A DNA stretch of 64,000 nt, taken from NCBI GenBank assembly GCA_963205235.1, contig CAUJIP010000012.1, positions 16,641 through 80,640 of the forward strand, written 5' to 3'. This document shows positions 18,299 to 27,763 of this stretch, one piece after another. The notes beneath the pieces were generated by a model that saw nothing but the letters and a program-made list of their open reading frames with translations, made no database searches and was not told the origin of the DNA. The number at the start of each line of letters is the position of its first letter. The stretch's first letter is position 1. The translations under genes and the position numbers were made by a program. This stretch comes from Pseudomonadota bacterium (GTDB taxonomy: Bacteria; Pseudomonadota; Alphaproteobacteria; Rhodobacterales; Rhodobacteraceae).

Positions 18299-18742
18299 TC
18301 AGTCCAGCTTGGCCACAATGACGCCCGTCGTCGGGTTCAGGGTCACGTTCAGAACCGCATCGACATAGGTGTCCGATTCCGAAATCCAGCGGGTCGCCGG
18401 GATGGTGAAGGCAAGCCCCGTCGCCATATCGCCAGTCGCGGTGATCCCCGCGATGTTCAGCCCGGCAAACCCGGTCCCGGTGTCGGAAGTCACCAGCGCG
18501 CATTGCCCGAACCCGGCCTCGTCATAGGGTGGGGACAGGATTACCAAATGAAAGGCACCAGCCGCAGGCTCGAACGTGTCGATCACGGCAAGACGCACTT
18601 CGCCTTCGCCAAAGACCTTGGTGTTCTCCTCCCAGGGTTCGGCCAGCATCGCAACACTGCTGCGGTAATCGTCGCAGGTGCCAATCTCCTGCGCGACGGC
18701 AGGCGAGGCAAGACAAAGGGCAAAGGCAGTCAGGCGGATCAT
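18299..18742 (-). CDS. Small secreted protein of unknown function between pdxJ and acpS
   Basis: 147 residues with a short signal peptide (L-C-L-A-S-P-A-V-A before Q-E). The mature region has two cysteines, in I-G-T-C-D-D-Y and G-Q-C-A-L-V, probably forming a disulfide, and is otherwise beta-rich. The start overlaps the pdxJ stop by 4 bp (ATGA). I do not recognise the family. It is embedded in a housekeeping operon without evident functional link. Confidence 0.78.
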   Translation of the reverse strand: MIRLTAFALCLASPAVAQEIGTCDDYRSSVAMLAEPWEENTKVFGEGEVRLAVIDTFEPAAGAFHLVILSPPYDEAGFGQCALVTSDTGTGFAGLNIAGITATGDMATGLAFTIPATRWISESDTYVDAVLNVTLNPTTGVIVAKLD

Positions 18743-19509
18743 GCGGTCTCTCCTCGCGCCAGGTCCATCCTGCGGCGCATTTCTTCGATGGCAGGGCCAA
18801 GCCCCCGGAAGATGGCTTCCCCGATCAGGAAATGCCCGATGTTCAACTCGGCCACTTCGGGGAAGGCCGCGACGGGCTCGACATTGTCATAGGTCAGCCC
18901 ATGTCCGGCATGAACCTCCAACCCAAGGCTGGCGGCAAGTGCCGCGCCCTCGGCCAATGCAGCCAGTTCCCGTTCCGCCAGGGCCTGATGCCCATCGGCG
19001 TGAAGCTCGGAATAAAGCCCGGTATGCAGTTCCACCACCGCCGCCCCGATCCGGGCCGATGCCTCGATCTGCCGGGGGTCGTGGCTGATGAACATCGAGA
19101 CCCGACACCCCGCCTCGCGCAGGGGCGCGACAAAGTCGGTCAGCCGGGCCAGATCGCCCGCGACATCAAGCCCGCCCTCGGTCGTGCGTTCCTCGCGCTT
19201 TTCCGGGACAAGGCAGACGGCATGCGGCTTGTGGCGCAGCGCAATCGCCTGCATTTCCGCCGTCGCCGCGCATTCAAAGTTCAAGGGCACGCTCAGCGCC
19301 GCCATCAAGGCTTCGATATCACCGTTGCGGATATGGCGGCGATCTTCGCGCAAATGCGCAGTGATCCCGTCCGCCCCCGCCGTTTCCGCCAGAAGCGCCG
19401 CGCGCAACGGGTCGGGCCAGGCCGAGCCTCGCGCATTCCGCACGGTTGCCACATGGTCAATGTTGACGCCAAGCCGCAGCTTTCCGTCATGACGCTTTGG
19501 ATGGTTCAT
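18739..19509 (-). CDS. pdxJ: Pyridoxine 5'-phosphate synthase
   Basis: 256 residues, a typical length. The N-terminal L-G-V-N-I-D-H-V-A-T-V-R-N-A-R and the following G-A-D-G-I-T-A-H-L-R-E-D-R-R-H-I motif are diagnostic. The C-terminal A-G-H-G-L-T-Y-D-N-V and E-L-N-I-G-H-F-L blocks complete the TIM-barrel phosphate site. It condenses 3-amino-1-hydroxyacetone phosphate with deoxyxylulose phosphate to form vitamin B6. It is translated with the small secreted protein that follows. Confidence 0.97.
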   Translation of the reverse strand: MNHPKRHDGKLRLGVNIDHVATVRNARGSAWPDPLRAALLAETAGADGITAHLREDRRHIRNGDIEALMAALSVPLNFECAATAEMQAIALRHKPHAVCLVPEKREERTTEGGLDVAGDLARLTDFVAPLREAGCRVSMFISHDPRQIEASARIGAAVVELHTGLYSELHADGHQALAERELAALAEGAALAASLGLEVHAGHGLTYDNVEPVAAFPEVAELNIGHFLIGEAIFRGLGPAIEEMRRRMDLARGETA

Positions 19510-19536
19510 CGCAGCCCCCTTCCGTCCAGACCCACC

Positions 19537-20238
19537 TTAGGGTGCCCCCGGACTGTCGTCATCCCCGTCTTCGCCTGCGCCACGGCGTTTCAGCTTGGCC
19601 GTCGCGTCGGCAAGCTTGGCCCGCATCCGGTTGCGGCGTTCCGACCGTTCATGCGCCGTCGCCGCCCGCGCCTTCTGATAGGCCGAAACCAGCGGGATCG
19701 TGACGTAATAGGCGATTGCACTCAGCACGAAACCCGGCGCAAGCGCCCCGATGAAGTAGGGGACATAGATTTCGTGCCAAAAGTCGATCAGCCCTTCCCA
19801 ATGCGCCTCACGCGGGCCGAACATCGCAAGAAAATTGAACCACAGATCCTGACCGGCATTGGCAAAGGCGCTGCCGATGTATTCGGCGGTCAACGGTGCC
19901 TCGATCCCCATGATCCAGTGACCAAGGGTCATCGCCAGCACGGCAAAGAACGGGGTGGTGACTGGATTGGTGTTGAACGTGGCCAACAGGGCCGCCAGCA
20001 GATTGCCCCGCGCCAGCCGGGCCGCAATCCAGGCCGCAACGAACTGCAAGCCCGGCAGCGGCAGGAACCCGACCAGCGAGCCGACAAAGACCCCCCGCGC
20101 CACGCGATGTGGGCTGTCGGGCACACGGCGCATGCGATGCACGACATAGCGGATCGCCCGCTTGAAGCCGCCGCGAGGATAGACCTGCTCGCGCAGCCAA
20201 GCGCCCCAGCCCAACGGATCCCTACGCCTGAAAACCAA
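19537..20238 (-). CDS. DUF2062 domain-containing membrane protein
   Basis: 233 residues. The family block A-R-G-V-F-V-G-S-L-V-G-F-L-P and the following hydrophobic stretch with N-P-V-T-T-P lie near residues 47-95. Three or four membrane segments follow, and the C-terminal tail is highly charged (R-S-E-R-R-N-R-M-R-A-K). Function is not established for the family. The gene lies 41 bp after the relA/spoT stop and 27 bp before pdxJ, probably in the same transcript. Confidence 0.87.
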   Translation of the reverse strand: MVFRRRDPLGWGAWLREQVYPRGGFKRAIRYVVHRMRRVPDSPHRVARGVFVGSLVGFLPLPGLQFVAAWIAARLARGNLLAALLATFNTNPVTTPFFAVLAMTLGHWIMGIEAPLTAEYIGSAFANAGQDLWFNFLAMFGPREAHWEGLIDFWHEIYVPYFIGALAPGFVLSAIAYYVTIPLVSAYQKARAATAHERSERRNRMRAKLADATAKLKRRGAGEDGDDDSPGAP

Positions 20239-20279
20239 AACTGCCTCTCTGCCCGACCCTGAGGGCCCGATTTCCAGCC

Positions 20280-22397
20280 TTACGGCCGTCTTGTCAAATC
20301 GCGATGACGCGAGATCTGCGCCACATCCGTTTCGGCCTCAAGCGCGGTCATGATCAGGTGCAGATGTTCAACGTCGCGCAGGTCCACGTCAATGATTAGC
20401 CGGAAGAAATCCGGTTTCCTGTCGGTGAACCGCAAGTCCGAGATATTGGCCTTCTGTTCCCCGATCAAGGTGCAGATGCGCCCCAGAACCCCGGCGTCGT
20501 TCGAAATGGTGATTTCCAGACTGACCGTGAAGACCGGCGCATGTCGGCCCGAATGCCAATGCAGGTCCACCCAGCGCGAAGTCTGGTCCTCGAATTCCTC
20601 CAGCGCGGGGCAATCGATGGCATGCACGACCACGCCTTGCCCGCGATAGGTGATGCCGACGATCCGTTCCCCCGGCACCGGCTGGCAGCATTGCGCACGC
20701 CGGAAGGTCTGGTCAGCCGTCAGCCCAACAACCGGGCGTTTGGCATCCACTTCTTCGGCCACGGCCTGCGCCAGTTCGGGATACAGCGCCTCGACCACGC
20801 GACGGGCGGGGATTTCCGCCGAGCCAAGCCGGGCCAGAAGGTCGCTTTCATCTGAAAGCCCCAGCATCTTGGCCGCTGTCCGCAACGCCTTGTCGGTCGC
20901 CTTCTTGCCCACATGGTCAAAAGCCGCCCGCGCCAGTTCCTGCCCCAGCTTGACGAACCGGCCCTTGTCTTCCTCGCGCAAGCTGCGCCGGATCGCGGCC
21001 TTGGCGCGGCCCGTGGTGACAATGTCGATCCAGCTTGACTGCGGACGCTGGCCTTCGGCCGTGATGATCTCGATCGACTGGCCGTTCTTCAGCCGCGTCC
21101 ACAGGGGCACCCGGATTCCGTCGATCTTGGCCGACACGCAAGAGTTCCCGATCCGAGTATGGATCGCATAGGCGAAATCCAACGGCGTCGCCCCGCGCGG
21201 CATCTGGATCACGTCGCCCTTGGGTGTGAAGCAGAAGACCTGGTCGGAATACATCTCAAGCTTGACGTGTTCCAGAAACTCGTCCGTGTCCCCTTCGTCC
21301 AGCCGTTCGGTCATGCTGGCGATCCACTTCGCCGGATCGACCGCAAACGGGTTCACCGCCCGCACGCCCTCACGGTAGGACCAATGCGCCGCGACACCGG
21401 CTTCGGCGACCTCGTGCATTTCCCGCGTGCGGATCTGCACCTCGACCCGCTTGCCATCCCGCCCCGACACCGTCGTGTGGATCGACCGGTATCCGTTCGT
21501 CTTCGGCTGGCTGATATAGTCCTTGAACCGCCCCGGCACCGCCCGCCAGCGTTGATGGATCACCCCCAGAATGCGATAGCAGTCCGCCACCGACCCGCAG
21601 ATCACCCGGAACCCGTAGATGTCCGACAGATTGCTGAACGCAAGATCCTTTTCCTGCATCTTGCGCCAGATGCTGTAAGGCTTCTTCGCCCGACCGAACA
21701 CATCCGCCTCGATCAGCGCCTTTTCCAGCTCGTGCCGGATATCGCCGGTGATCTTGTGGACCACATCCCCGGTTTCCCGCTGCAAGGTCAGGAACCGCCG
21801 CATGATCGAATTGCGCGCCTCGGGGTTCAGGACCTTGAAGGACAGATCCTCCAACTCTTCCCGCATCCACTGCATGCCCATACGGCCAGCAAGCGGGGCG
21901 AATATCTCCATCGTCTCTCGGGCTTTCTGCGCCTGCTTTTCCACGCTCATCGATTTGATGGTGCGCATGTTATGCAGACGGTCGCCCAGCTTGACCAGGA
22001 TCACCCGCAGGTCCTTGGACATCGCCATGAACAGCTTGCGAAAATTCTCGGCCTGCTGGCTTTCGGTGTTCGACAGCTGCAGATTGGTCAGCTTGGTGAC
22101 CCCATCGACCAGCTCGGCCACCTCTTCCCCGAACAGGCCCGACACTTCGGCATAGGTCGACCGCGTGTCTTCGATCGTGTCGTGCAAAAGCGCCGTCACG
22201 ATCGTCGCGTCATCCAGCCGTTGTTCGGTCAGGATCGCGGCGACGGCAACGGGATGGGTGAAATAGGGCTCGCCCGATTTCCGCATCTGGCCGTCATGCA
22301 TCTTGAACCCATAGGCATAGGCCTTGCGGATCAGCTCTGCATTGCAACGCGGGTTATAGTTGCGAACCAGGGCGATGAGGTCTTCGACGTCGATCAT
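20280..22397 (-). CDS. Bifunctional (p)ppGpp synthetase/hydrolase (Rel/SpoT)
   Basis: 705 residues from ATG 22397, with a GTG one codon earlier as alternative. The HD hydrolase motif H-D-T-I-E-D-T lies near residue 72, so the hydrolase looks intact. The synthetase domain has R-A-K-K-P-Y-S-I-W-R-K and N-G-Y-R-S-I-H-T. TGS and C-terminal ACT domains follow (P-R-G-A-T-P-L-D-F-A-Y and S-L-E-I-T-I-S-N-D). It is the single long RSH enzyme expected in alphaproteobacteria and controls the stringent response. It follows rpoZ by 28 bp, a pairing common across proteobacteria. Confidence 0.96.
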   Translation of the reverse strand: MIDVEDLIALVRNYNPRCNAELIRKAYAYGFKMHDGQMRKSGEPYFTHPVAVAAILTEQRLDDATIVTALLHDTIEDTRSTYAEVSGLFGEEVAELVDGVTKLTNLQLSNTESQQAENFRKLFMAMSKDLRVILVKLGDRLHNMRTIKSMSVEKQAQKARETMEIFAPLAGRMGMQWMREELEDLSFKVLNPEARNSIMRRFLTLQRETGDVVHKITGDIRHELEKALIEADVFGRAKKPYSIWRKMQEKDLAFSNLSDIYGFRVICGSVADCYRILGVIHQRWRAVPGRFKDYISQPKTNGYRSIHTTVSGRDGKRVEVQIRTREMHEVAEAGVAAHWSYREGVRAVNPFAVDPAKWIASMTERLDEGDTDEFLEHVKLEMYSDQVFCFTPKGDVIQMPRGATPLDFAYAIHTRIGNSCVSAKIDGIRVPLWTRLKNGQSIEIITAEGQRPQSSWIDIVTTGRAKAAIRRSLREEDKGRFVKLGQELARAAFDHVGKKATDKALRTAAKMLGLSDESDLLARLGSAEIPARRVVEALYPELAQAVAEEVDAKRPVVGLTADQTFRRAQCCQPVPGERIVGITYRGQGVVVHAIDCPALEEFEDQTSRWVDLHWHSGRHAPVFTVSLEITISNDAGVLGRICTLIGEQKANISDLRFTDRKPDFFRLIIDVDLRDVEHLHLIMTALEAETDVAQISRHRDLTRRP

Positions 22398-22425
22398 CAC
22401 CGCCCCGCTTCGGGCCCTTCAGCCC

Positions 22426-22779
22426 TTAAAGTTCGCCCTGCGCTTCCATCAAGGCGCGCAGCAGCTTTTCTTCCGACATGTCGTCGACCATCGGACGATC
22501 CATATCGCCGCCCATCAGAAGCGCCATCTGGTCTTCTTCGGGCTCGTCAACCTCGATCTGGGTCTGGTGGCTTTCGATCATCCGCTCGCGCAGGACATCG
22601 GCACCCTGGGTTTCGTCGGCGATTTCGCGCAGCGCCACGACCGGGTTCTTGTCGTTGTCCCGATCAATCGACAGGGGCGACCCCGACTGAATCTCGCGCG
22701 CACGGTGGGCGGCAAGCATCACCAGCTCGAACCGGTTCGGGACTTTGTCAACGCAATCTTCGACCGTGACGCGGGCCAT
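22426..22779 (-). CDS. rpoZ: DNA-directed RNA polymerase omega subunit
   Basis: 117 residues from ATG 22779, with GGAGTG upstream. It begins M-A-R-V-T-V-E-D-C and has the conserved [16 protein letters not shown] block and N-P-V-V-A-L-R-E-I. The C-terminal acidic tail is typical for Rhodobacteraceae. Omega binds the beta' subunit and, with ppGpp, takes part in stringent control, which fits the neighbouring relA/spoT gene. Confidence 0.95.
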   Translation of the reverse strand: MARVTVEDCVDKVPNRFELVMLAAHRAREIQSGSPLSIDRDNDKNPVVALREIADETQGADVLRERMIESHQTQIEVDEPEEDQMALLMGGDMDRPMVDDMSEEKLLRALMEAQGEL

Positions 22780-22863
22780 GGGACACTCCAATCGCCAAGT
22801 TTCGCTGGAAGTGGCCTATTTATGCGGGTCAGTCCAGCTTGACAAGCGCTGAATCGGCAAAAA

Positions 22864-23454
22864 TCACAAGGGTTTCATCAAGGGTTTCATCGCGTCACGA
22901 TCCGCCATCGGCAGGGCGGCAAGCATCTGGCGCACCGATTGCCCAAGGCGCGGATGCACCCAATCGGGGGCAACATCGGCCAATGGCACCAGCACAAAGG
23001 CCCGATCCTGCATCCGGGGATGCGGCAGGATCAGCCCCGACGGGGCCTCACGCGCCTGGGCCTCGGGCGACAGATTGCGCCAAAGATCCTGCGTCGCGGC
23101 GTCCGGCAGAACCGAATCACCCACAGCCAGAAGATCGATGTCCAGCGTCCGCATCCCCCAGCGTTGCAGCCGTTCGCGACCGAACCGCGCCTCGACAGCG
23201 TGCAAACGCGCCAGAACTGACGCAGCGTCAAGATTTTCCGGGATTTCAACGACCGCAGCGGCGTTGACATAGTCGGGGCCCGCCCCGACCGGAAAGCACG
23301 GCGTCGAAAAAAGCCTGCTAAACGATTGTATGCCAAAGCCTTCGTCAACAAGCGCCTGACGCGCGCGTTCAAGCGTGGTTTCGGGGGCGGCGCCCTCGAA
23401 TGGCAAGTTTGCGCCAAGCGCGATCAACGCATACGCGGTTTTCCCCTGCTGCAA
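22864..23454 (-). CDS. folK: 2-amino-4-hydroxy-6-hydroxymethyldihydropteridine pyrophosphokinase
   Basis: 196 residues. The start is a TTG at 23454 with AGGA 7 bases upstream; no in-frame ATG exists nearby. The N-terminal A-L-I-A-L-G-A-N-L-P and the signature R-W-G-M-R-T-L-D-I-D-L-L-A near residue 100 are diagnostic, with L-P-H-P-R-M following. It pyrophosphorylates the pterin precursor of folate. Folate supply is relevant to the tetrahydrofolate-dependent enzymes of the amine island, but this is a housekeeping gene. A 135-bp divergent spacer separates it from the NYN gene. Confidence 0.94.
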   Translation of the reverse strand: MQQGKTAYALIALGANLPFEGAAPETTLERARQALVDEGFGIQSFSRLFSTPCFPVGAGPDYVNAAAVVEIPENLDAASVLARLHAVEARFGRERLQRWGMRTLDIDLLAVGDSVLPDAATQDLWRNLSPEAQAREAPSGLILPHPRMQDRAFVLVPLADVAPDWVHPRLGQSVRQMLAALPMADRDAMKPLMKPL

Positions 23455-23589
23455 CGCAAATTCCTCATAGGTTACTTGAAGGAAGCCCCAACTGGCTGCT
23501 AGTAAAGGGCCATTGGTTGCCGGAATTCAGCCAAGGCCTTTGGTAATTTCACCTCATGCCTTCGCGCGGCGACTGTGAGGGGACACAAT

Positions 23590-24165
23590 ATGTTTTACAA
23601 GGACGAACGGCTGGCGCTGTTCATCGATGGCTCTAACCTGTATGCCGCAGCCAAAGCGCTTGGGTTCGACATCGACTACAAGCTTCTGCGGGTGGAATTC
23701 CTGCGTCGCGGCAAACTTCTGCGCGCATTCTACTATACCGCCCTGCTGGAGAACGACGACTACTCGCCGATCCGTCCGCTGGTCGACTGGCTGCACTACA
23801 ACGGCTTTACCATGCGCACGAAACCCGCGAAGGAATACACCGACAGCCAGGGTCGGCGTAAGGTCAAAGGCAACATGGACATCGAGCTTTGCGTCGATGC
23901 CATGGAACTGGCGAACCGCGTCGATCACGTCGTCCTTTTCTCGGGCGACGGCGACTTCCGCCCGCTGGTGGAAAGCCTGCAGCGTCAAGGCGTTCGCGTC
24001 TCGGTCGTCTCGACCATCCGCTCGCAACCGCCGATGATCGCCGACGAACTGCGTCGCCAGGCCGACAACTTCATCGAGTTGGACGAACTGCGCGAAGTCA
24101 TCGGCCGCCCGCCCCGCGAACCACGTCCGATGACGGGCGACGAGGCTACGGTCGAGGCGAAGTGA
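23590..24165 (+). CDS. NYN domain protein (LabA/DUF88 family, PIN-like)
   Basis: 191 residues from ATG 23590, with GAGGGGA 8-9 bases upstream; a GTG at 23575 is less likely. The first acidic residue lies in A-L-F-I-D-G-S-N-L-Y, a second in K-G-N-M-D-I-E-L-C-V-D, and a third cluster in L-F-S-G-D-G-D-F-R-P-L, the metal-binding pattern of NYN/PIN ribonucleases. The C-terminus is short and charged. Such proteins are presumed RNases. It faces folK across a short divergent promoter region. Confidence 0.9.
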   Translation: MFYKDERLALFIDGSNLYAAAKALGFDIDYKLLRVEFLRRGKLLRAFYYTALLENDDYSPIRPLVDWLHYNGFTMRTKPAKEYTDSQGRRKVKGNMDIELCVDAMELANRVDHVVLFSGDGDFRPLVESLQRQGVRVSVVSTIRSQPPMIADELRRQADNFIELDELREVIGRPPREPRPMTGDEATVEAK

Positions 24166-24205
24166 ACCTTGTTTCTGACGTGACCGTGGCCTTTGGGTCG
24201 CGGTC

Positions 24206-24634
24206 ATGATCGCCCTTGCGGGCCTTTTTCTTGCGGCCTTTCTGGCCGCGACCCCCCTTCCGCTCAACTCCGAACTTGCCTTCCTTGGCCTGCAAGCCGC
24301 GGGTTGGGGTCTGGGCCCGCTGCTTGCGGTCGCCTCCATCGGCAACACGCTCGGCTCTTGCGTCACCTACGGGCTTGGCCGTTGGCTGGGCGACCGGCGT
24401 GACCATCGATGGTTCCCCCTCAAACCCGACCAGATGGCCAAGGCCGAGGGTTGGTTCAACCGATGGGGCCTTTGGCTTTTGCTTCTGTCATGGGCACCGA
24501 TGGGCGACATCATCGTTGCCATGGCAGGCGTTCTGCGTGTCCCGGTGCCGGTGTTTGTGATCCTTGTCGCGATTGCCAAAACGGGCCGATACATCGCGCT
24601 TGGTTGGCTTGGGGCGGTTGCATTCGGGGGATAA
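24206..24634 (+). CDS. YqaA-type small membrane protein (DedA/VTT-like)
   Basis: 142 residues with four hydrophobic segments. It contains T-P-L-P-L-N-S-E near the start, G-N-T-L-G-S-C-V-T-Y-G-L-G-R in the middle, and W-A-P-M-G-D later, as in YqaA-family proteins related to DedA. The family is thought to act in membrane lipid handling, but no function is proven for this branch. It lies 40 bp downstream of the NYN gene. Confidence 0.85.
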   Translation: MIALAGLFLAAFLAATPLPLNSELAFLGLQAAGWGLGPLLAVASIGNTLGSCVTYGLGRWLGDRRDHRWFPLKPDQMAKAEGWFNRWGLWLLLLSWAPMGDIIVAMAGVLRVPVPVFVILVAIAKTGRYIALGWLGAVAFGG

Positions 24635-24643
24635 TGGCCCCTG

Positions 24644-24680
24644 TTAAGATGTTAAGAAATGGTAAACAGAAATATTTAAC
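24644..24680. promoter_or_regulatory. AT-rich TTAA-type repeats upstream of ispH
   Basis: Four TTAA/TAAAC-like words occur within 37 bp (24644, 24652, 24663, 24676). TTAAG-N6-TAAAC at 24652-24667 is one base from the CtrA-type pattern TTAA-N7-TTAA. The surrounding 157-bp spacer between yqaA and ispH is much richer in A/T than the rest of the window. It should hold the ispH promoter. CtrA binding is only a possibility. Confidence 0.35.
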
Positions 24681-24791
24681 AGTCTGATATTTCAAGATAA
24701 TCAAATTCTGTCCAGCGTGGACACTCTGCCCCGCTGGACGCGGGACCCGGCAGGCCCTACATCTGATCCGACACCCCAAGGGACCCGCCCG

Positions 24792-25748
24792 ATGCCCGAC
24801 CTTCCCCACCTAACGATCCACCTCGCCGCCCCCCGGGGGTTCTGTGCCGGGGTGGACCGCGCCATCAAGATCGTCGAGCTGGCCATCGAAAAGTGGGGTG
24901 CGCCCGTCTTTGTCCGGCACGAGATCGTCCATAATAAATTCGTGGTCGACGCCCTGCGGGCCAAGGGGGCCGTCTTCGTGGAAGAGCTCTCCGAATGCCC
25001 GGACGACCGCCCCGTCGTCTTTTCCGCCCATGGTGTGCCGAAATCGGTGCCTGCCGAGGCGACGCACCGCCAGATGATCGCTGTCGACGCGACCTGCCCC
25101 CTCGTCACCAAGGTCCACAACGAGGCCGCCCGCCATCACGAAGCCGGGGTCCAGATGATCTACATCGGCCACGCAGGCCATGCGGAAACGGTCGGCACGA
25201 TGGGACAGCTTCCGCCGGGTGAGGTTCTGCTGGTCGAGACCGTCACTGATGTCGCCGCCCTGCAGGTCCGCGACCCGGCCAAGCTGGCCTTTATCACCCA
25301 GACCACCCTTTCCGTCGATGACACCGCAGAAATCGCCGCCGCCCTTCAGGCCCGTTTCCCCCTGATCCTCGCCCCCGCCCATGACGACATCTGCTATGCG
25401 ACCACCAACCGGCAAGCCGCAGTCAAGGCGATGGCCCCGCAGATTCAGGCCCTGCTCGTCATCGGCGCCCCCAACTCGTCAAATTCCAAACGTCTGGTCG
25501 AGGTCGGTCAGGCGGCGGGCTGCAGCTATTCCATGCTGATCCAGCGCGCCGCTGACATCGATTGGCGGGCCCTGCAGGGTGCCGCTTCCATCGGCCTGAC
25601 CGCCGGGGCCAGCGCGCCGGAAATTCTGGTCACCGAAGTCCTCGACGCCTTCCGTGCCCGCTATTCGGTCTCTGTGGTGCAGGTCGAAACCGCCGTCGAG
25701 GATATCGAGTTCAAGGTTCCCCGCATTCTTCGTGAGAAAGTCGCCTGA
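24792..25748 (+). CDS. ispH: 4-hydroxy-3-methylbut-2-enyl diphosphate reductase
   Basis: 318 residues from ATG 24792. The three cysteines that bind the iron-sulfur cluster are in [19 protein letters not shown] and [10 protein letters not shown]. Family histidines are also present (F-S-A-H-G-V, Y-I-G-H-A-G-H). It performs the last step of the MEP isoprenoid pathway. The next gene starts immediately at its stop codon. Confidence 0.97.
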   Translation: MPDLPHLTIHLAAPRGFCAGVDRAIKIVELAIEKWGAPVFVRHEIVHNKFVVDALRAKGAVFVEELSECPDDRPVVFSAHGVPKSVPAEATHRQMIAVDATCPLVTKVHNEAARHHEAGVQMIYIGHAGHAETVGTMGQLPPGEVLLVETVTDVAALQVRDPAKLAFITQTTLSVDDTAEIAAALQARFPLILAPAHDDICYATTNRQAAVKAMAPQIQALLVIGAPNSSNSKRLVEVGQAAGCSYSMLIQRAADIDWRALQGAASIGLTAGASAPEILVTEVLDAFRARYSVSVVQVETAVEDIEFKVPRILREKVA

Positions 25749-26222
25749 ATGAAACCGATCCTGATGGCCGGGCTGCTTGCCCTTGCCCCGCTTGCATCCC
25801 TCGCCGACGAAAGCCCCATTTTTGCCACCTACGGCACCAGCAACGGCAGCCTGCCACCCGAGTTCGCCTGGGACAACGACGTCACCATCCACGAAGACGG
25901 CAAGATCGAGATCCGGCACTGCACGGGATATGAGACCGAAGGTCCGGGCTGCAAGACCCGCAAGGGCAAGGTGACGGAGGAGGACATTGCCGCGATCCGG
26001 GTCGCAGCCCTTGCCAGCGACCTTGCCGAAAAGCCGGCGACACGAAGCCCCGATCCGATGGTGGGCGGCGGCGGGGACTGGGGGGCCGTGTTCATCGACG
26101 GGCAGGAATACAAGCTTCTGTGGGACACGATCCCCGAAGATGCCGACCGGGTCGAAGCAGTCAAGGCCGCGATCCGGGCCGCGATCCCGCCGAAGTTCGA
26201 AAGCTTCATGCACCCCGACTGA
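25749..26222 (+). CDS. Small secreted protein of unknown function, first of a second tandem pair
   Basis: 157 residues, starting directly after the ispH stop. A signal peptide ends near A-S-L-A. Two cysteines occur in H-C-T-G-Y-E-T-E-G-P-G-C-K-T-R. The same motif, including both cysteines, recurs in the following gene, so these are tandem paralogues. A later G-Q-E-Y-K-L-L-W-D block may form beta strands. The probable location is the periplasm. I do not recognise a function. Confidence 0.78.
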   Translation: MKPILMAGLLALAPLASLADESPIFATYGTSNGSLPPEFAWDNDVTIHEDGKIEIRHCTGYETEGPGCKTRKGKVTEEDIAAIRVAALASDLAEKPATRSPDPMVGGGGDWGAVFIDGQEYKLLWDTIPEDADRVEAVKAAIRAAIPPKFESFMHPD

Positions 26223-26337
26223 TCTGGCCACTGGCCTTTGAACGCGCCCCCGGCTAGACCCGGCCTTGAGGGGCGGCAGAAGGTTCCGGCCTCCCCCTAC
26301 TGATCGGCCACGCGCCCCCAAAGAGTGCCTCTTGCAA

Positions 26338-26820
26338 ATGAAACAGCTTCTTCTTGCCCTTCCCTTGGCCCTTTTCCCGCTGGCCGCCTCTGCTCAGGAT
26401 GCCGCGATACTGGCCCAGTACTGGACCGACAGCGGCAGCGTTTCGCCGGAATATGCCTGGGAGACCACGGTCACCATCCTGGAAGACGGCTCGCTTTCCC
26501 TGAAATACTGCACCGGCTATTCGACCGAGGGTCCGGACTGCCGGACCCGTAGCGCCAAGGTGTCTGACGACCAGCTTGAGGCCATCCGTGCGGCTGCGCT
26601 TGAAAGTGGGCTCAAGGATACGCCAGCCAAGGAATTGTCGGACGACATGATCCCGATTGGTGGCTCCGCTACCGGCGGCAGGGTCGTGGTCGACGGGCAA
26701 GAGGTGGATCTTCTGTCCTTCCCGACGGAAGAGGATTCCCCCCGCGTCGCAAAGGTGTTGCAGGCCATCCACGACGCCATTCCCGACCGTCTGCGGCGCA
26801 AGTTCATGGACGAATCCTGA
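26338..26820 (+). CDS. Small secreted protein of unknown function, second of a second tandem pair
   Basis: 160 residues from ATG 26338, where the signal peptide begins (M-K-Q-L-L-L-A-L, ending A-S-A-Q). The mature part mirrors its neighbour: Y-W-T-D-S-G-S-V-S-P-E-Y-A-W-E, then Y-C-T-G-Y-S-T-E-G-P-D-C-R-T-R, then G-Q-E-V-D-L-L-S-F. The 115-bp spacer from the first copy has no clear signal. Function unknown. Confidence 0.78.
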   Translation: MKQLLLALPLALFPLAASAQDAAILAQYWTDSGSVSPEYAWETTVTILEDGSLSLKYCTGYSTEGPDCRTRSAKVSDDQLEAIRAAALESGLKDTPAKELSDDMIPIGGSATGGRVVVDGQEVDLLSFPTEEDSPRVAKVLQAIHDAIPDRLRRKFMDES

Positions 26821-26834
26821 GACTGGGGACCTGC

Positions 26835-27302
26835 ATGTCACCTGAAACAGTGCACCGCCGCACTATTCCGCCAGCCGCGCTTGGCCTTGGGATTGCCGGG
26901 CTGATCCCGTTCCTGTGGTCGGCAGCGACCCATCTTTCGCTTGGCCTTGCGGGCTGGGCCGGGGAGTATCTGTCGCCGATGTTTCTGGGTGCCTATGTCG
27001 GGCTGACCTATGGCACGCTGATCCTTGCCTTCATGGCGGGTGCGCTTTGGGGGCTTGCCGCCCGCGCCGACGGGCCCGCGATCAGCTATGGGCTGGCGGT
27101 GATCCCCGCGCTTTGGGCCTTTGTCATGGTCAGTGACGCCTCGACCACCTCATCTATCTATCTGATTGGCGGGTTTCTGGGCCTGTTGATGCTGGACGCA
27201 AGTTTTGCCGCCCAAGGCATTGCCCCCGGCTGGTGGATGCGGCTGCGGGTGCCGCTGACGCTGGTCGCCACGGCTTGCCTTGCCGTCCCCATGCTGGCCT
27301 GA
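26835..27302 (+). CDS. DUF3429 family membrane protein
   Basis: 155 residues with four to five membrane segments. [16 protein letters not shown] near the N-terminus and [18 protein letters not shown] in the middle match my memory of DUF3429. Function is unknown. It lies 14 bp after the preceding gene and 2 bp before rnhA. Confidence 0.82.
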   Translation: MSPETVHRRTIPPAALGLGIAGLIPFLWSAATHLSLGLAGWAGEYLSPMFLGAYVGLTYGTLILAFMAGALWGLAARADGPAISYGLAVIPALWAFVMVSDASTTSSIYLIGGFLGLLMLDASFAAQGIAPGWWMRLRVPLTLVATACLAVPMLA

Positions 27303-27304
27303 CG

Positions 27305-27763
27305 ATGGCCGAACTGTTCGCCTATACGGACGGTGCCTGTTCCGGGAACCCCGGTCCCGGCGGCTGGGGTGTCCTGATGATCGCCCGCGAAGGGGGCGCG
27401 GTGATCAAGGAACGGACACTGCAGGGTGGCGAGCCGCTGACCACCAACAACCGGATGGAGCTGCTTGCCGCAATCTCGGCGCTTGAGGCGCTTTCGCGGC
27501 CATCGGAACTGACCATCGTCACCGACAGCGCCTATGTGAAGAATGGCATCACCGAATGGATTGCGGGCTGGAAGCGCAAGAACTGGCGCACCGCCGGGGG
27601 AAGCCCTGTCAAGAATGTCGAGCTTTGGCAAAGGCTTGAGGCCGCCGCCGCCCGGCATCAGGTAACCTGGCGCTGGATCAAGGGCCATGCCGGGCATGCC
27701 GAGAATGAACGCGCCGACGAGTTGGCCCGCGCCGGAATGGCCCCGTTCAAGGCCCCGGCATGA
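27305..27763 (+). CDS. rnhA: Ribonuclease HI
   Basis: 152 residues from ATG 27305. Catalytic carboxylates are visible in [10 protein letters not shown], in the N-R-M-E-L block, in V-T-D-S-A-Y-V, and near [11 protein letters not shown]. The [10 protein letters not shown] basic handle is present. It degrades RNA in RNA-DNA hybrids. The stop overlaps the next start in ATGA. Confidence 0.97.
   Translation: MAELFAYTDGACSGNPGPGGWGVLMIAREGGAVIKERTLQGGEPLTTNNRMELLAAISALEALSRPSELTIVTDSAYVKNGITEWIAGWKRKNWRTAGGSPVKNVELWQRLEAAAARHQVTWRWIKGHAGHAENERADELARAGMAPFKAPA

Noticed and set aside
21159..22769. 536-codon plus-strand frame opposite relA/spoT
   Set aside because: It is a high-GC antisense shadow with H/R/P-rich composition and no family motif; relA/spoT on the other strand is certain.
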